A stretch of DNA of 9,909 nucleotides from an uncultured Verrucomicrobiota bacterium. Its GTDB lineage: Bacteria > Verrucomicrobiota > Verrucomicrobiia > Limisphaerales > UBA1096. The translations under genes were made by a program, and so were the position numbers. The stretch spans positions 1 to 9,909 of the forward strand of contig CAJWPV010000024.1 in the NCBI GenBank assembly GCA_913045395.1. Direction: 5' to 3'. Below the pieces are notes generated by a model. The model saw only the letters and a program-made list of their open reading frames with translations. It searched no databases and was not told where the DNA came from. Positions 1 through 6,952 of the stretch are shown here, one piece after another (positions within the stretch are counted from its first letter, which is position 1; every line of letters begins with the position of its first letter).

Positions 1-879
1 ATGGGCAAAACACGCATCATCGCTGAGACCGGCGCTGGCCAGCACGGCGTGGCCACCGCCACCGTCGCCGCGATGTTCGGCCTCGAGTGCGTCATCTACA
101 TGGGCGCAGTCGATTGCAAGCGCCAGGCGCTGAACGTCTTTCGCATGCGCATGCTTGGCGCGGAGGTGGTGCCGGTGGAGGCCGGCCAAAAGACGCTCAA
201 GGAAGCCGTCAACGAGGCGATGCGCGACTGGGTCACCAACGTCCGGGGTACCCACTACATTCTCGGCACCGCCTACGGCGCGCACCCGTACCCGGTGATG
301 GTTCGCAATTTCCAGCGTGTGATCGGCGACGAGGCGCGCCGCCAGATTCTCGAGCAGGAGGAACGGCTGCCGGATCACCTCATCGCCTGCGTTGGCGGCG
401 GCTCGAATGCGATCGGCCTGTTTTATCCGTTCCTTGGTGACAAGTCGGTGGCGATGACCGGCGTCGAGGCCGGCGGCGAAGGCATCATCGACGGCAAACA
501 TGCCGCGCGGTTCCAGGGCGGCGGACTGGGCGTGCTACAGGGCACGCGCTCGTTTGTCCTTCAGGACGAGAATGGGCAAATACAACTCACCCACAGCGTC
601 TCCGCCGGTCTGGACTACGCCGCCGTCGGCCCCGAGCACGCCTGGCTGCGCGACGCGGACCGCGTTCAATACACCTACGCCACCGACAAGGAGGCGCTGG
701 CGGCATTCCAGCAACTGGCCAAGCTTGAGGGCATTATCCCTGCGCTCGAATCCAGCCACGCGATCGCTGAGGTGATCAAGACCGCGCCGAAAATGAGCGC
801 CGATAAAATCATCATCGCTAACCTATCCGGCCGCGGGGACAAGGACGTCGCACAAGTCGCCGAGATGGGAATCCTCTGA
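1..879 (+). CDS. trpB: Tryptophan synthase beta chain, 5'-truncated by window edge
   Basis: PLP enzyme that joins indole to L-serine to make L-tryptophan, working in the cytoplasm as a TrpA2B2 complex. The visible 292 residues correspond to about residue 101 to the end of the roughly 397-residue enterobacterial protein. The first in-frame ATG is therefore an internal Met and not the start, and the PLP-binding Lys (K87 in Salmonella) lies outside the window. Seen here: AETGAGQHG (residues 8-16), whose Glu9 aligns with catalytic Glu109; the PLP-phosphate loop GGGSNAIG (132-139); [14 protein letters not shown] (198-211); [12 protein letters not shown] (243-254); and NLSGRGDKD (274-282), whose Ser faces the PLP ring nitrogen. 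The C-terminus is complete. trpA does not follow; an S4-domain gene comes 29 bases later. Identity is near certain from the motifs. Confidence 0.97.
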   Translation: MGKTRIIAETGAGQHGVATATVAAMFGLECVIYMGAVDCKRQALNVFRMRMLGAEVVPVEAGQKTLKEAVNEAMRDWVTNVRGTHYILGTAYGAHPYPVMVRNFQRVIGDEARRQILEQEERLPDHLIACVGGGSNAIGLFYPFLGDKSVAMTGVEAGGEGIIDGKHAARFQGGGLGVLQGTRSFVLQDENGQIQLTHSVSAGLDYAAVGPEHAWLRDADRVQYTYATDKEALAAFQQLAKLEGIIPALESSHAIAEVIKTAPKMSADKIIIANLSGRGDKDVAQVAEMGIL

Positions 880-893
880 CGCTTGGCCAAGCG
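880..893. repeat. CGCYTGGCCARGCG palindrome, copy 1
   Basis: Perfect 14-bp palindrome CGCTTGGCCAAGCG starting at the base after the trpB stop codon and ending 15 bases before the hslR start. The identical 14-mer recurs at 6139-6152 and 6825-6838. No T-tract follows, so it is not a standard terminator. Confidence 0.8.
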
Positions 894-908
894 CTTGCCT
901 TATCCACG

Positions 909-1301
909 ATGAACGAGCCAGAGAAAATCCGGGTGGACAAATGGTTGTTTGCCGTGCGCCTGTTCAAGACCCGTGGCCAAGCGGCTGATGCCTGCCGCAA
1001 CGGCAAAGTCAAACTCAACGACGCTCCCACCAAGGCCGCGAAACACACCAGGATGGGCGACACGATCTGCGTCCGCCAAGGCCCGATGACCCGCACGCTG
1101 AAGGTTATCGGCCTCACCGAGCGCCGTGTTGGAGCCAAGCTCGTGCCGGACTTTGCCGAGGATGAAACGCCGGAGGCGGAGTGGGAAAAACTGCGCCTGG
1201 CCAAGCGCGACAACGGCGACAACCGAAACAACTCAAAGGGCCGGCCCTCCAAGCGCGAGCGGCGGCTGATCGATCAGTTCACAAACCTTGGCCAAGCGTA
1301 A
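909..1301 (+). CDS. hslR: S4-domain RNA-binding protein, Hsp15 family
   Basis: Small basic protein of 130 aa; E. coli Hsp15 is 133 aa. The S4 RNA-binding fold occupies about residues 8-70 and opens with the family signature RVDKWLFAVRLFKTR (8-22), followed by NGKVKLND (31-38). The C-terminal part ends in the basic GRPSKRERRLIDQF (111-124), typical of Hsp15. In E. coli, Hsp15 binds free 50S subunits carrying stalled nascent chains and helps recycle them after heat shock; the same role here is inferred from family. The ATG at 909 is the first plausible start after trpB, and no clear Shine-Dalgarno precedes it. Its TAA shares one base with the ATG of the rhomboid gene (TAATG), suggesting translational coupling. 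Another S4-domain family member of unknown target is the alternative. Confidence 0.85.
   Translation: MNEPEKIRVDKWLFAVRLFKTRGQAADACRNGKVKLNDAPTKAAKHTRMGDTICVRQGPMTRTLKVIGLTERRVGAKLVPDFAEDETPEAEWEKLRLAKRDNGDNRNNSKGRPSKRERRLIDQFTNLGQA
1194..1207. repeat. CGCYTGGCCARGCG palindrome, copy 2 (asymmetric, inside hslR)
   Basis: CGCCTGGCCAAGCG within the hslR coding sequence, encoding part of LRLAKR. It matches the degenerate consensus but mixes the two arm types, so the dyad has one mismatched pair. The codons for Leu-Ala-Lys-Arg favour this sequence, so this copy alone is weak evidence. Confidence 0.5.
1287..1296. repeat. CTTGGCCAAG palindrome at the hslR 3' end
   Basis: The 10-bp core palindrome of the repeat family, inside the last codons of hslR, three bases before the stop and five before the rhomboid ATG at 1301. 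The flanks (C left, CG right) extend it only partly towards the 14-bp form. Another 10-bp core copy lies in carB at 5038-5047. Confidence 0.6.
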
Positions 1302-1876
1302 TGGGATCGAGAAGCAACATCATTGGCGGATTCAGCAAAGCGGCATTGTTCATACTCGCACTTGGGCTGGTGCTAGCGATCGACTCAATTACCAATGACT
1401 TTTTTACTAATCACCTTGGTATCGAGCCACGAAAAATTGGTGGTCTCGATGGGGTGCTGTTCGCGCCGTTTCTGCACGGCGACCTCGGCCACTATCTGTC
1501 GAACGCCTTGCCAATGATAGTGCTGCTCGGGCTGCTCTTCGCCAACCGCAATTACAGGCCGGTACAGTCGCTGGCTATTGTCTGGACGCTGGGCGGCTTG
1601 GGCACATGGTTAATCGGCCGGCCCAACTCCACCCACATCGGCGCAAGCATCGTCATTTTTGGGCTGGTGGCATTCCTGATTTGCGCGGCGTTTTTCCTTC
1701 GGAGCTGGAGGTCGGCCGCGGTCAGCACGGTGGTCCTGTTTCTTTACGGCGGGATTTTCCTGAGCGTCCTCCCTCCATTGTTGAACAGCAGTATGCGGGA
1801 AAATATTTCATGGGAAGGGCATCTCTCCGGTGCCATCGCCGGCGCTATCGCCGCCTGGATGATCCGAAAAAAATAG
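1301..1876 (+). CDS. Rhomboid-family intramembrane serine protease
   Basis: Integral membrane protein of 191 aa with about six hydrophobic segments (roughly residues 10-28, 68-80, 88-104, 112-132, 138-160, 174-187). Rhomboids cut membrane proteins within or next to a transmembrane helix using a Ser-His dyad. Visible hallmarks are HGDLGHYLSN (59-68; His59, His64, Asn68, the conserved helix-2 pattern), THIGASIVIFG (111-121) with the putative nucleophile Ser116, and WEGHLSGAIAG (171-181) with the catalytic His174. The usual GxSG reads GASI here, so the second Gly is replaced by Ile. The reading frame is open upstream to 1181, but the ATG at 1301 overlaps the hslR stop and gives a normal rhomboid N-terminus. 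The last codons are Lys-Lys followed by TAG, and their A-rich stretch also serves the opposing terminator. The substrate is unknown. Confidence 0.85.
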   Translation: MGSRSNIIGGFSKAALFILALGLVLAIDSITNDFFTNHLGIEPRKIGGLDGVLFAPFLHGDLGHYLSNALPMIVLLGLLFANRNYRPVQSLAIVWTLGGLGTWLIGRPNSTHIGASIVIFGLVAFLICAAFFLRSWRSAAVSTVVLFLYGGIFLSVLPPLLNSSMRENISWEGHLSGAIAGAIAAWMIRKK

Positions 1877-1898
1877 GCGCCGACCTTTGGCCGGTGCC
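1867..1898 (-). terminator. Rho-independent terminator of the HtrA gene
   Basis: Read on the minus strand, GGCACCGGCC pairs with GGTCGGCGCC (one G-T wobble, one mismatch) around an AAA loop, followed by TATTTTTTT. It starts 14 bases after the protease stop codon. The T-tract is the complement of the final Lys codons of the convergent rhomboid gene. On the plus strand the hairpin is followed by TTAAAAAA, so it should be weak in that direction. Confidence 0.75.
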
Positions 1899-1912
1899 TT
1901 AAAAAATCAAGA

Positions 1913-3421
1913 TCACTCGTACTGCTTAAGCACCTCGAATCGTTGGCTGCCTTTGCTGTTGAGGTGAACGATGACGCCTTTCTTCAAATCCTCGCCCTCG
2001 AGCGCAGCTTTGAATGACTTTACCGAGTCCACCTGAGCGCTGTTGATTCGTGTCACGATGTCGCCGAGTGAGATCGTTTTCTCGGCGGCGGCACTGTCGT
2101 TTTCGATTTCGGTGACGATCACTCCCTCATCATCCTCGACCTCGAAGCGCTTGGCCAGATCGGGGGTGATGTCCCTCACGGTCATGCCCAGCAGCTTGGC
2201 CTTCTCCTCGGCTTCCGGCTTGCGCTCTGGCCTCCGCAGGCGGCTCACAGTTGTGATATCCTCCGGAAACGCCCCGGTCTCGACCTCGATCTCCCGGGCC
2301 TCGCCGTTGCGCATCAGGCCAAGCGTCACCGAGACACCGGCTTTCTTTAGACGCAGTTCACGCTTGAGCTCCTCGGCCGACTTCACACTGTTGCCGTCCA
2401 CGGCAGTGATGACGTCGGCCAGTTCGAGGTCGGAGCTTTCCGCCGGGCCACCGGGTACAAACTGCCGCACGACCACGCCGTCCTCAACGCCCACGGCCAG
2501 ATCACGGTAGTCGGCATCCTCACGCAGCGTTGTAATGCTCACGCCGAGCCAGGCGCGGGTCACTTTTCCATCCTCGACCAGCATCTCGGCGACGCGCTTG
2601 GCCAGGTTCACCGGCACAGCGAACCCGATGCCGGTGTTCACACCGCGAATGAGCGTATTGATGCCAATCACTTCGCCGTAAATATTGACCAGCGGCCCGC
2701 CGCTGTTGCCGGGGTTGATGCTGGCGTCGGTCTGGATGAAGTCCTGATCGAACATGAACTGGTCTGTGAATACGCGCCTCCCCTTGGCGCTCACGTGCCC
2801 AACAGTGACGCTGTAATCCAACTCGTACGGCGAACCGACCGCGATGGCGAATTCGCCCACCTTTGTCTTACTGGAGTCGCCCATCCTCGCCGCGTCCAGG
2901 CCGGTGGCAGCGATCTTCACCACGGCGATGTCGGACTGGCGATCCACGCCGAGCACCTCACCGTCGTATTCCCTGCCACCCTTGAAAACGATCTGCACCT
3001 TGTCGGCGTTCTCAACCACGTGGCTGTTGGTGAGGATGATGCCGTCCTCACGGTAAACCAGCCCGGAGCCCTGCCCGTTGAAGACCGGCTCACGGGATCG
3101 AGGGCGGCGAGGTTGTTCCTCTCTGTCCCCTCGTTCCTCCTGCTGTCGCTCGAAAAACTTGCGGTATTCCTCCGGCAATTGGTCGAAAAACGGGCTGTTC
3201 CTTAAGGGATTCCCAAACACCCCGGCCGCCTGTGGCTTGTTCGCCACACGCACGATGACGACAGACTTGGAAACGCTCTCCGCCACCTCGACAAACGCCT
3301 GGTTGAGCTGCTGCGCTAGCTTAAGGGCCTCAGACGGTTCGGCCGCCTGGGCCGGGGAATTTGCCACTGCGCCTCCCAGCAAGCCGGCACTCAGAATTGT
3401 CACTGCTATTTTCTTAATCAT
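1913..3421 (-). CDS. degP: Do/HtrA (DegP/DegQ-like) periplasmic serine protease
   Basis: Exported trypsin-like protease and chaperone for misfolded envelope proteins, 502 aa from the ATG at 3421. The N-terminus is basic (MIKK), then hydrophobic, ending near SPAQA-AEP (about residues 22-29), a Sec signal peptide. The protease domain carries the triad His134 (TNSHVVENA), Asp164 (QSDIAVVKI) and Ser240 (INPGNSGGPLV). Two PDZ domains follow at about 290-385 and 410-500, the Do-family arrangement of peptide-sensing and oligomer-control modules. A charged Arg/Glu-rich insert (about 85-112) lies in the LA-loop region. The frame can also begin at a GTG four codons upstream (3433); I prefer the ATG because it gives a compact signal peptide and has a purine-rich GAAAGAAAG just before it. 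DegP and DegQ cannot be told apart from sequence alone. It is divergent from carB and convergent with the rhomboid gene. Confidence 0.95.
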   Translation of the reverse strand: MIKKIAVTILSAGLLGGAVANSPAQAAEPSEALKLAQQLNQAFVEVAESVSKSVVIVRVANKPQAAGVFGNPLRNSPFFDQLPEEYRKFFERQQEERGDREEQPRRPRSREPVFNGQGSGLVYREDGIILTNSHVVENADKVQIVFKGGREYDGEVLGVDRQSDIAVVKIAATGLDAARMGDSSKTKVGEFAIAVGSPYELDYSVTVGHVSAKGRRVFTDQFMFDQDFIQTDASINPGNSGGPLVNIYGEVIGINTLIRGVNTGIGFAVPVNLAKRVAEMLVEDGKVTRAWLGVSITTLREDADYRDLAVGVEDGVVVRQFVPGGPAESSDLELADVITAVDGNSVKSAEELKRELRLKKAGVSVTLGLMRNGEAREIEVETGAFPEDITTVSRLRRPERKPEAEEKAKLLGMTVRDITPDLAKRFEVEDDEGVIVTEIENDSAAAEKTISLGDIVTRINSAQVDSVKSFKAALEGEDLKKGVIVHLNSKGSQRFEVLKQYE

Positions 3422-3485
3422 ACTTTCTTTCACTCGGTAACTGACGTCACAATCTTCGCCGAACTTCGATGGGACTCAACCAAAA

Positions 3486-3560
3486 ATGTTCAAAAAAAAT
3501 GAAATGTCTGGATTCGCTCGACACCCACCCCGGTTTGTGGATTACTTTGCCGGGTTTTGA
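3486..3560 (+). other. Possible 24-codon leader ORF upstream of carB
   Basis: ATG at 3486-3488 opens a 24-codon frame beginning MFKKNEMSGF and ending at TGA 3558-3560, the base before the first arm of the terminator hairpin (3561). A ribosome at this stop would cover that arm. No good Shine-Dalgarno is visible, only GGGA about 12 bases upstream. A frame this short can arise by chance, so its importance rests on its position relative to the hairpins. I recognise no homologue. Confidence 0.3.
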
Positions 3561-3582
3561 CCCGGCTCGCGCCGGGCTTTTT
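3549..3582 (+). promoter_or_regulatory. Candidate transcription attenuator before carB
   Basis: Three arms: A GCCGGGT (3549-3555), B ACCCGGC (3560-3566), C GCCGGG (3571-3576). B and C form a 6-bp GC hairpin with loop TCGC followed by CTTTTT (3577-3582), a typical intrinsic terminator. A and B form an alternative perfect 7-bp hairpin with loop TTTG that would prevent it. A further upstream CCCGG (3529-3533) could pair with A. The nearest upstream plus-strand gene is 1.7 kb away and the intervening gene runs the other way, so this terminator lies in the 5' leader of carB and not behind another gene. The hairpins are seen; regulation by them is inferred. Confidence 0.5.
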
Positions 3583-3586
3583 GAAA

Positions 3587-5377
<1,791 letters not shown>

Positions 5378-5385
5378 GGAAGCCA

Positions 5386-5403
5386 GGCGCCTGGCCAGGC
5401 GCC
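5386..5403. repeat. 18-bp perfect palindrome after carB (contains repeat-family variant)
   Basis: GGCGCCTGGCCAGGCGCC, starting 9 bases after the carB stop, is its own reverse complement. Its centre (5388-5401) is CGCCTGGCCAGGCG, differing from CGCTTGGCCAAGCG only at two symmetric positions, so the pairing is kept. It overlaps a second palindrome, CCAGGCGCCTGG (5383-5394). No T-tract follows directly, so it is at best an unconventional carB terminator. Confidence 0.75.
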
Positions 5404-5448
5404 GTCACTGGTAGATCGCCCAGGGTTGCAGTAAAATATGGCCTCAAA

Positions 5449-5467
5449 GTTTTTTTAGCAAAAAAAC
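5449..5467. repeat. AT-rich inverted repeat GTTTTTTT-AGC-AAAAAAAC
   Basis: Eight-base perfect arms around AGC, in the gap between carB and the cysteine-repeat gene. The T-run could end transcripts coming from carB and the A-run could act as an upstream promoter element or bend for the next gene. Neither role is shown by the sequence. Confidence 0.4.
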
Positions 5468-5499
5468 GAAAGCGTGATTTCTCTCAATCAACTTGGGAG

Positions 5500-5528
5500 T
5501 TGACGGCATAAAACTGGGTCGTTAGTCT
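5500..5528 (+). promoter_or_regulatory. Possible sigma-70-type promoter of the cysteine-repeat gene
   Basis: TTGACG (5500-5505) and TAGTCT (5523-5528) are separated by 17 bases. The -35 box matches five of six consensus bases, the -10 box only three. It lies 44 bases before the ATG at 5573, after an AT-rich stretch, in the only gap that could hold this gene's promoter. A weak call. Confidence 0.3.
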
Positions 5529-5572
5529 TTTCAAAAGCCAATTTTTTAGACAAAAAACGTATTGGAAACATT

Positions 5573-6085
5573 ATGAAATCAAAAGCAATGAAATGGCTAG
5601 GAACCCTTTTGGGTTGCCTTAGTTTGGTAGCCGTGGTCAGTGCCATCGCCGACCCGGTAAACACGAAATGCCCGTTCAGCGGCGAGGCCATCAATAAGGA
5701 CGCCACCTATTCGGTCGGCTTCTGTTGCGGCAACTGTCAGGGCAAATTCACCAAGGACCCGGCCAAGTTCGTGGGCAAGGTGAAGGCGGTCGCGGTGAAC
5801 ACCACCTGCCCCATGAGCGGCAAGACGGTCAACGCAAAACACACGGCAAAGCACAAGGGCGACGTGGTCGCATTCTGCGGTGCCGGATGCCAGAAGAAGT
5901 TCACGGCCGATCCCGCGGCATTGATCAAGCAGGTCAAGTTCGCCCGCAAGACGGTGAATGACAAATGCCCGCTCAGCGGCAAGGCGATCGATCCAAAGAA
6001 AACCTACACGGTGGCGTTCTGCTGCAATAACTGCGCCGGCAAGTTCAAGAATGCCCCGGCCAAGAGCATCGCCAAGGTCAAGTAA
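5573..6085 (+). CDS. Secreted protein with three tandem cysteine (TRASH/YHS-like) repeats
   Basis: 170 aa. A Sec signal peptide (basic MKSKAMK, hydrophobic 8-23, likely cleavage after SAIA near residue 26) suggests a periplasmic or surface location. The rest is three copies of a roughly 45-residue unit: about 30-71, 76-122 and 129-170. Each reads N-x-x-CP-x-SGK/E, a threonine-containing stretch, FC-x3-C, KF, then PA and a basic tail such as GKVK. Units 1 and 3 have FCCxNC (Cys51, 52, 55 and 150, 151, 154); unit 2 has FCGAGC (Cys102, 106). Each also keeps the CP cysteine (33, 79, 132). One cysteine about 20 residues ahead of a C-x3-C cluster resembles metal-binding TRASH/YHS domains, so metal binding is a reasonable guess. 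Lysine content is high. GGAAA about 6 bases before the ATG could serve as a weak ribosome site. The gene stands alone and ends at a strong terminator. The exact function is unknown. Confidence 0.8.
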   Translation: MKSKAMKWLGTLLGCLSLVAVVSAIADPVNTKCPFSGEAINKDATYSVGFCCGNCQGKFTKDPAKFVGKVKAVAVNTTCPMSGKTVNAKHTAKHKGDVVAFCGAGCQKKFTADPAALIKQVKFARKTVNDKCPLSGKAIDPKKTYTVAFCCNNCAGKFKNAPAKSIAKVK

Positions 6086-6107
6086 TCGGCTCCCGAAAAA
6101 ATTTCAC

Positions 6108-6136
6108 AACCGCCCCGGCATTGGGGCGGTTTTTTT
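6108..6136 (+). terminator. Rho-independent terminator after the cysteine-repeat gene
   Basis: AACCGCCCC (6108-6116) pairs perfectly with GGGGCGGTT (6123-6131) around loop GGCATT. A run of seven T starts at 6130. It lies 23 bases after the stop codon. Read on the minus strand the stem is followed, after a short GTGAAA spacer, by six T, so it may also stop lpxA transcripts arriving from the other side. Confidence 0.9.
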
Positions 6137-6138
6137 GT

Positions 6139-6152
6139 CGCTTGGCCAAGCG
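6139..6152. repeat. CGCYTGGCCARGCG palindrome, copy between convergent genes
   Basis: Exact CGCTTGGCCAAGCG in the gap between the terminator at 6108-6136 and the lpxA stop codon (6162-6164, minus strand). No gene lies over it, so codon usage cannot explain it. Confidence 0.8.
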
Positions 6153-6161
6153 CGTGGTCAC

Positions 6162-6935
6162 TCAACGCGTGACGCCCCGTTCACTGGTCTCGACAAACGA
6201 TAGGAAGTGTTCCACCTCTGGAAGCTGTGGGACCTCCGCCCGTATGGCTTCGACTGCGTTGGCGCCGGTCAGGCCTTTCCGAAAGTACAACCGGTGCGCT
6301 TGGCGAATGGCATCCTGTGCCTCGGCCGCTACGCCATTTCGCTCCAGCCCCACCTTGTTCACGGCGCGGGTTCGGGCCGGGTTACCGTCCACCATCATGT
6401 ACGGTGCCACGTCGCTCACCACCTTTGTGCAGCCGCCGAGGATCGACATTTTACCCAGGCGACAGAACTGGTGCACCGCAGCCAGGCCTCCAACGATTGC
6501 GTAATCTTCGACAATCACGTGCCCGGCGAGCGTGCCGTTGTTGGACAGGATCACATGGTTTCCCAGCAGTACGTTGTGGGCGATGTGGCTGTAGGCGAGG
6601 ATATGGTTGTCTGACCCCATCACCGTCGCCTCGCCGTCTCCGGTGGCGCTGTGCACTGTCACGTTTTCTCGGAAGCTGTTACGGTCGCCTATGCGTGTCC
6701 ATGTCGTGCCACCCTTCCATTTCAAGTCCTGAGTCTTAAGACCGATGGAGGCGAAGGGGAAAAACTCGTTGCCGCTGCCGATCTCGGTGTGACCATCGAT
6801 AACGATGTGCGAATGCAGCCTGTTCGCTTGGCCAAGCGTGACGTGCCGGCCGATGACGCAGTACGGACCGACTTCACAATCGTCGCCAATAATTGCATCA
6901 GAATGAATGACTGCGCTGGGATGAATCTCGGGCAT
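6162..6935 (-). CDS. lpxA: UDP-N-acetylglucosamine O-acyltransferase (LpxA)
   Basis: First enzyme of lipid A synthesis: moves a 3-hydroxyacyl chain from ACP to the 3-OH of UDP-GlcNAc in the cytoplasm, as a trimer. 257 aa (E. coli 262). Residues 1 to about 185 show the hexapeptide left-handed beta-helix pattern (IHPSAVIHSDAIIGDDCEVG and onward). SHIAHN (116-121) places the catalytic base at His120 (E. coli His125), and GGLAAVHQFCRLG (149-161) is an LpxA signature. The residue equivalent to the E. coli Gly173 hydrocarbon ruler is Gly168 (LGGCT), which would permit a long acyl chain, C14-like. The helical C-terminal ACP-binding region is about 190-257. It starts 17 bases after the lpxC-fabZ stop on the same strand, so the two are very probably one operon. 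AGGCGAA before the ATG is a possible weak ribosome site. Confidence 0.96.
   Translation of the reverse strand: MPEIHPSAVIHSDAIIGDDCEVGPYCVIGRHVTLGQANRLHSHIVIDGHTEIGSGNEFFPFASIGLKTQDLKWKGGTTWTRIGDRNSFRENVTVHSATGDGEATVMGSDNHILAYSHIAHNVLLGNHVILSNNGTLAGHVIVEDYAIVGGLAAVHQFCRLGKMSILGGCTKVVSDVAPYMMVDGNPARTRAVNKVGLERNGVAAEAQDAIRQAHRLYFRKGLTGANAVEAIRAEVPQLPEVEHFLSFVETSERGVTR
6825..6838. repeat. CGCYTGGCCARGCG palindrome, copy inside lpxA
   Basis: Exact CGCTTGGCCAAGCG within lpxA, coding on the minus strand for Thr-Leu-Gly-Gln-Ala-Asn around residues 33-38. The reading differs from the Leu-Ala-Lys-Arg use elsewhere, so the DNA word is kept in a different frame and protein context. Confidence 0.75.
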
Positions 6936-6952
6936 GGCGTTCGCCTGGACGG

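Noticed and set aside
1181..1300. Upstream extension of the rhomboid frame
   Set aside because: These 40 codons overlap hslR, are Gln/Arg-rich and non-hydrophobic; the TAATG junction at 1299-1303 gives the better start.
3422..3433. GTG start for the HtrA protease four codons upstream of the ATG
   Set aside because: Possible, but the ATG has a purine-rich stretch before it and gives a normal signal peptide. The difference is four residues.
3442..3449. TGACGTCA palindrome in the degP-carB divergent region
   Set aside because: Single 8-bp palindrome, readily found by chance; no second copy nearby to support an operator.
3422..3586. Sigma-E-type envelope stress promoter for the HtrA gene
   Set aside because: GAACTT is present only on the wrong strand, and no matching -10 box was found in the right orientation.
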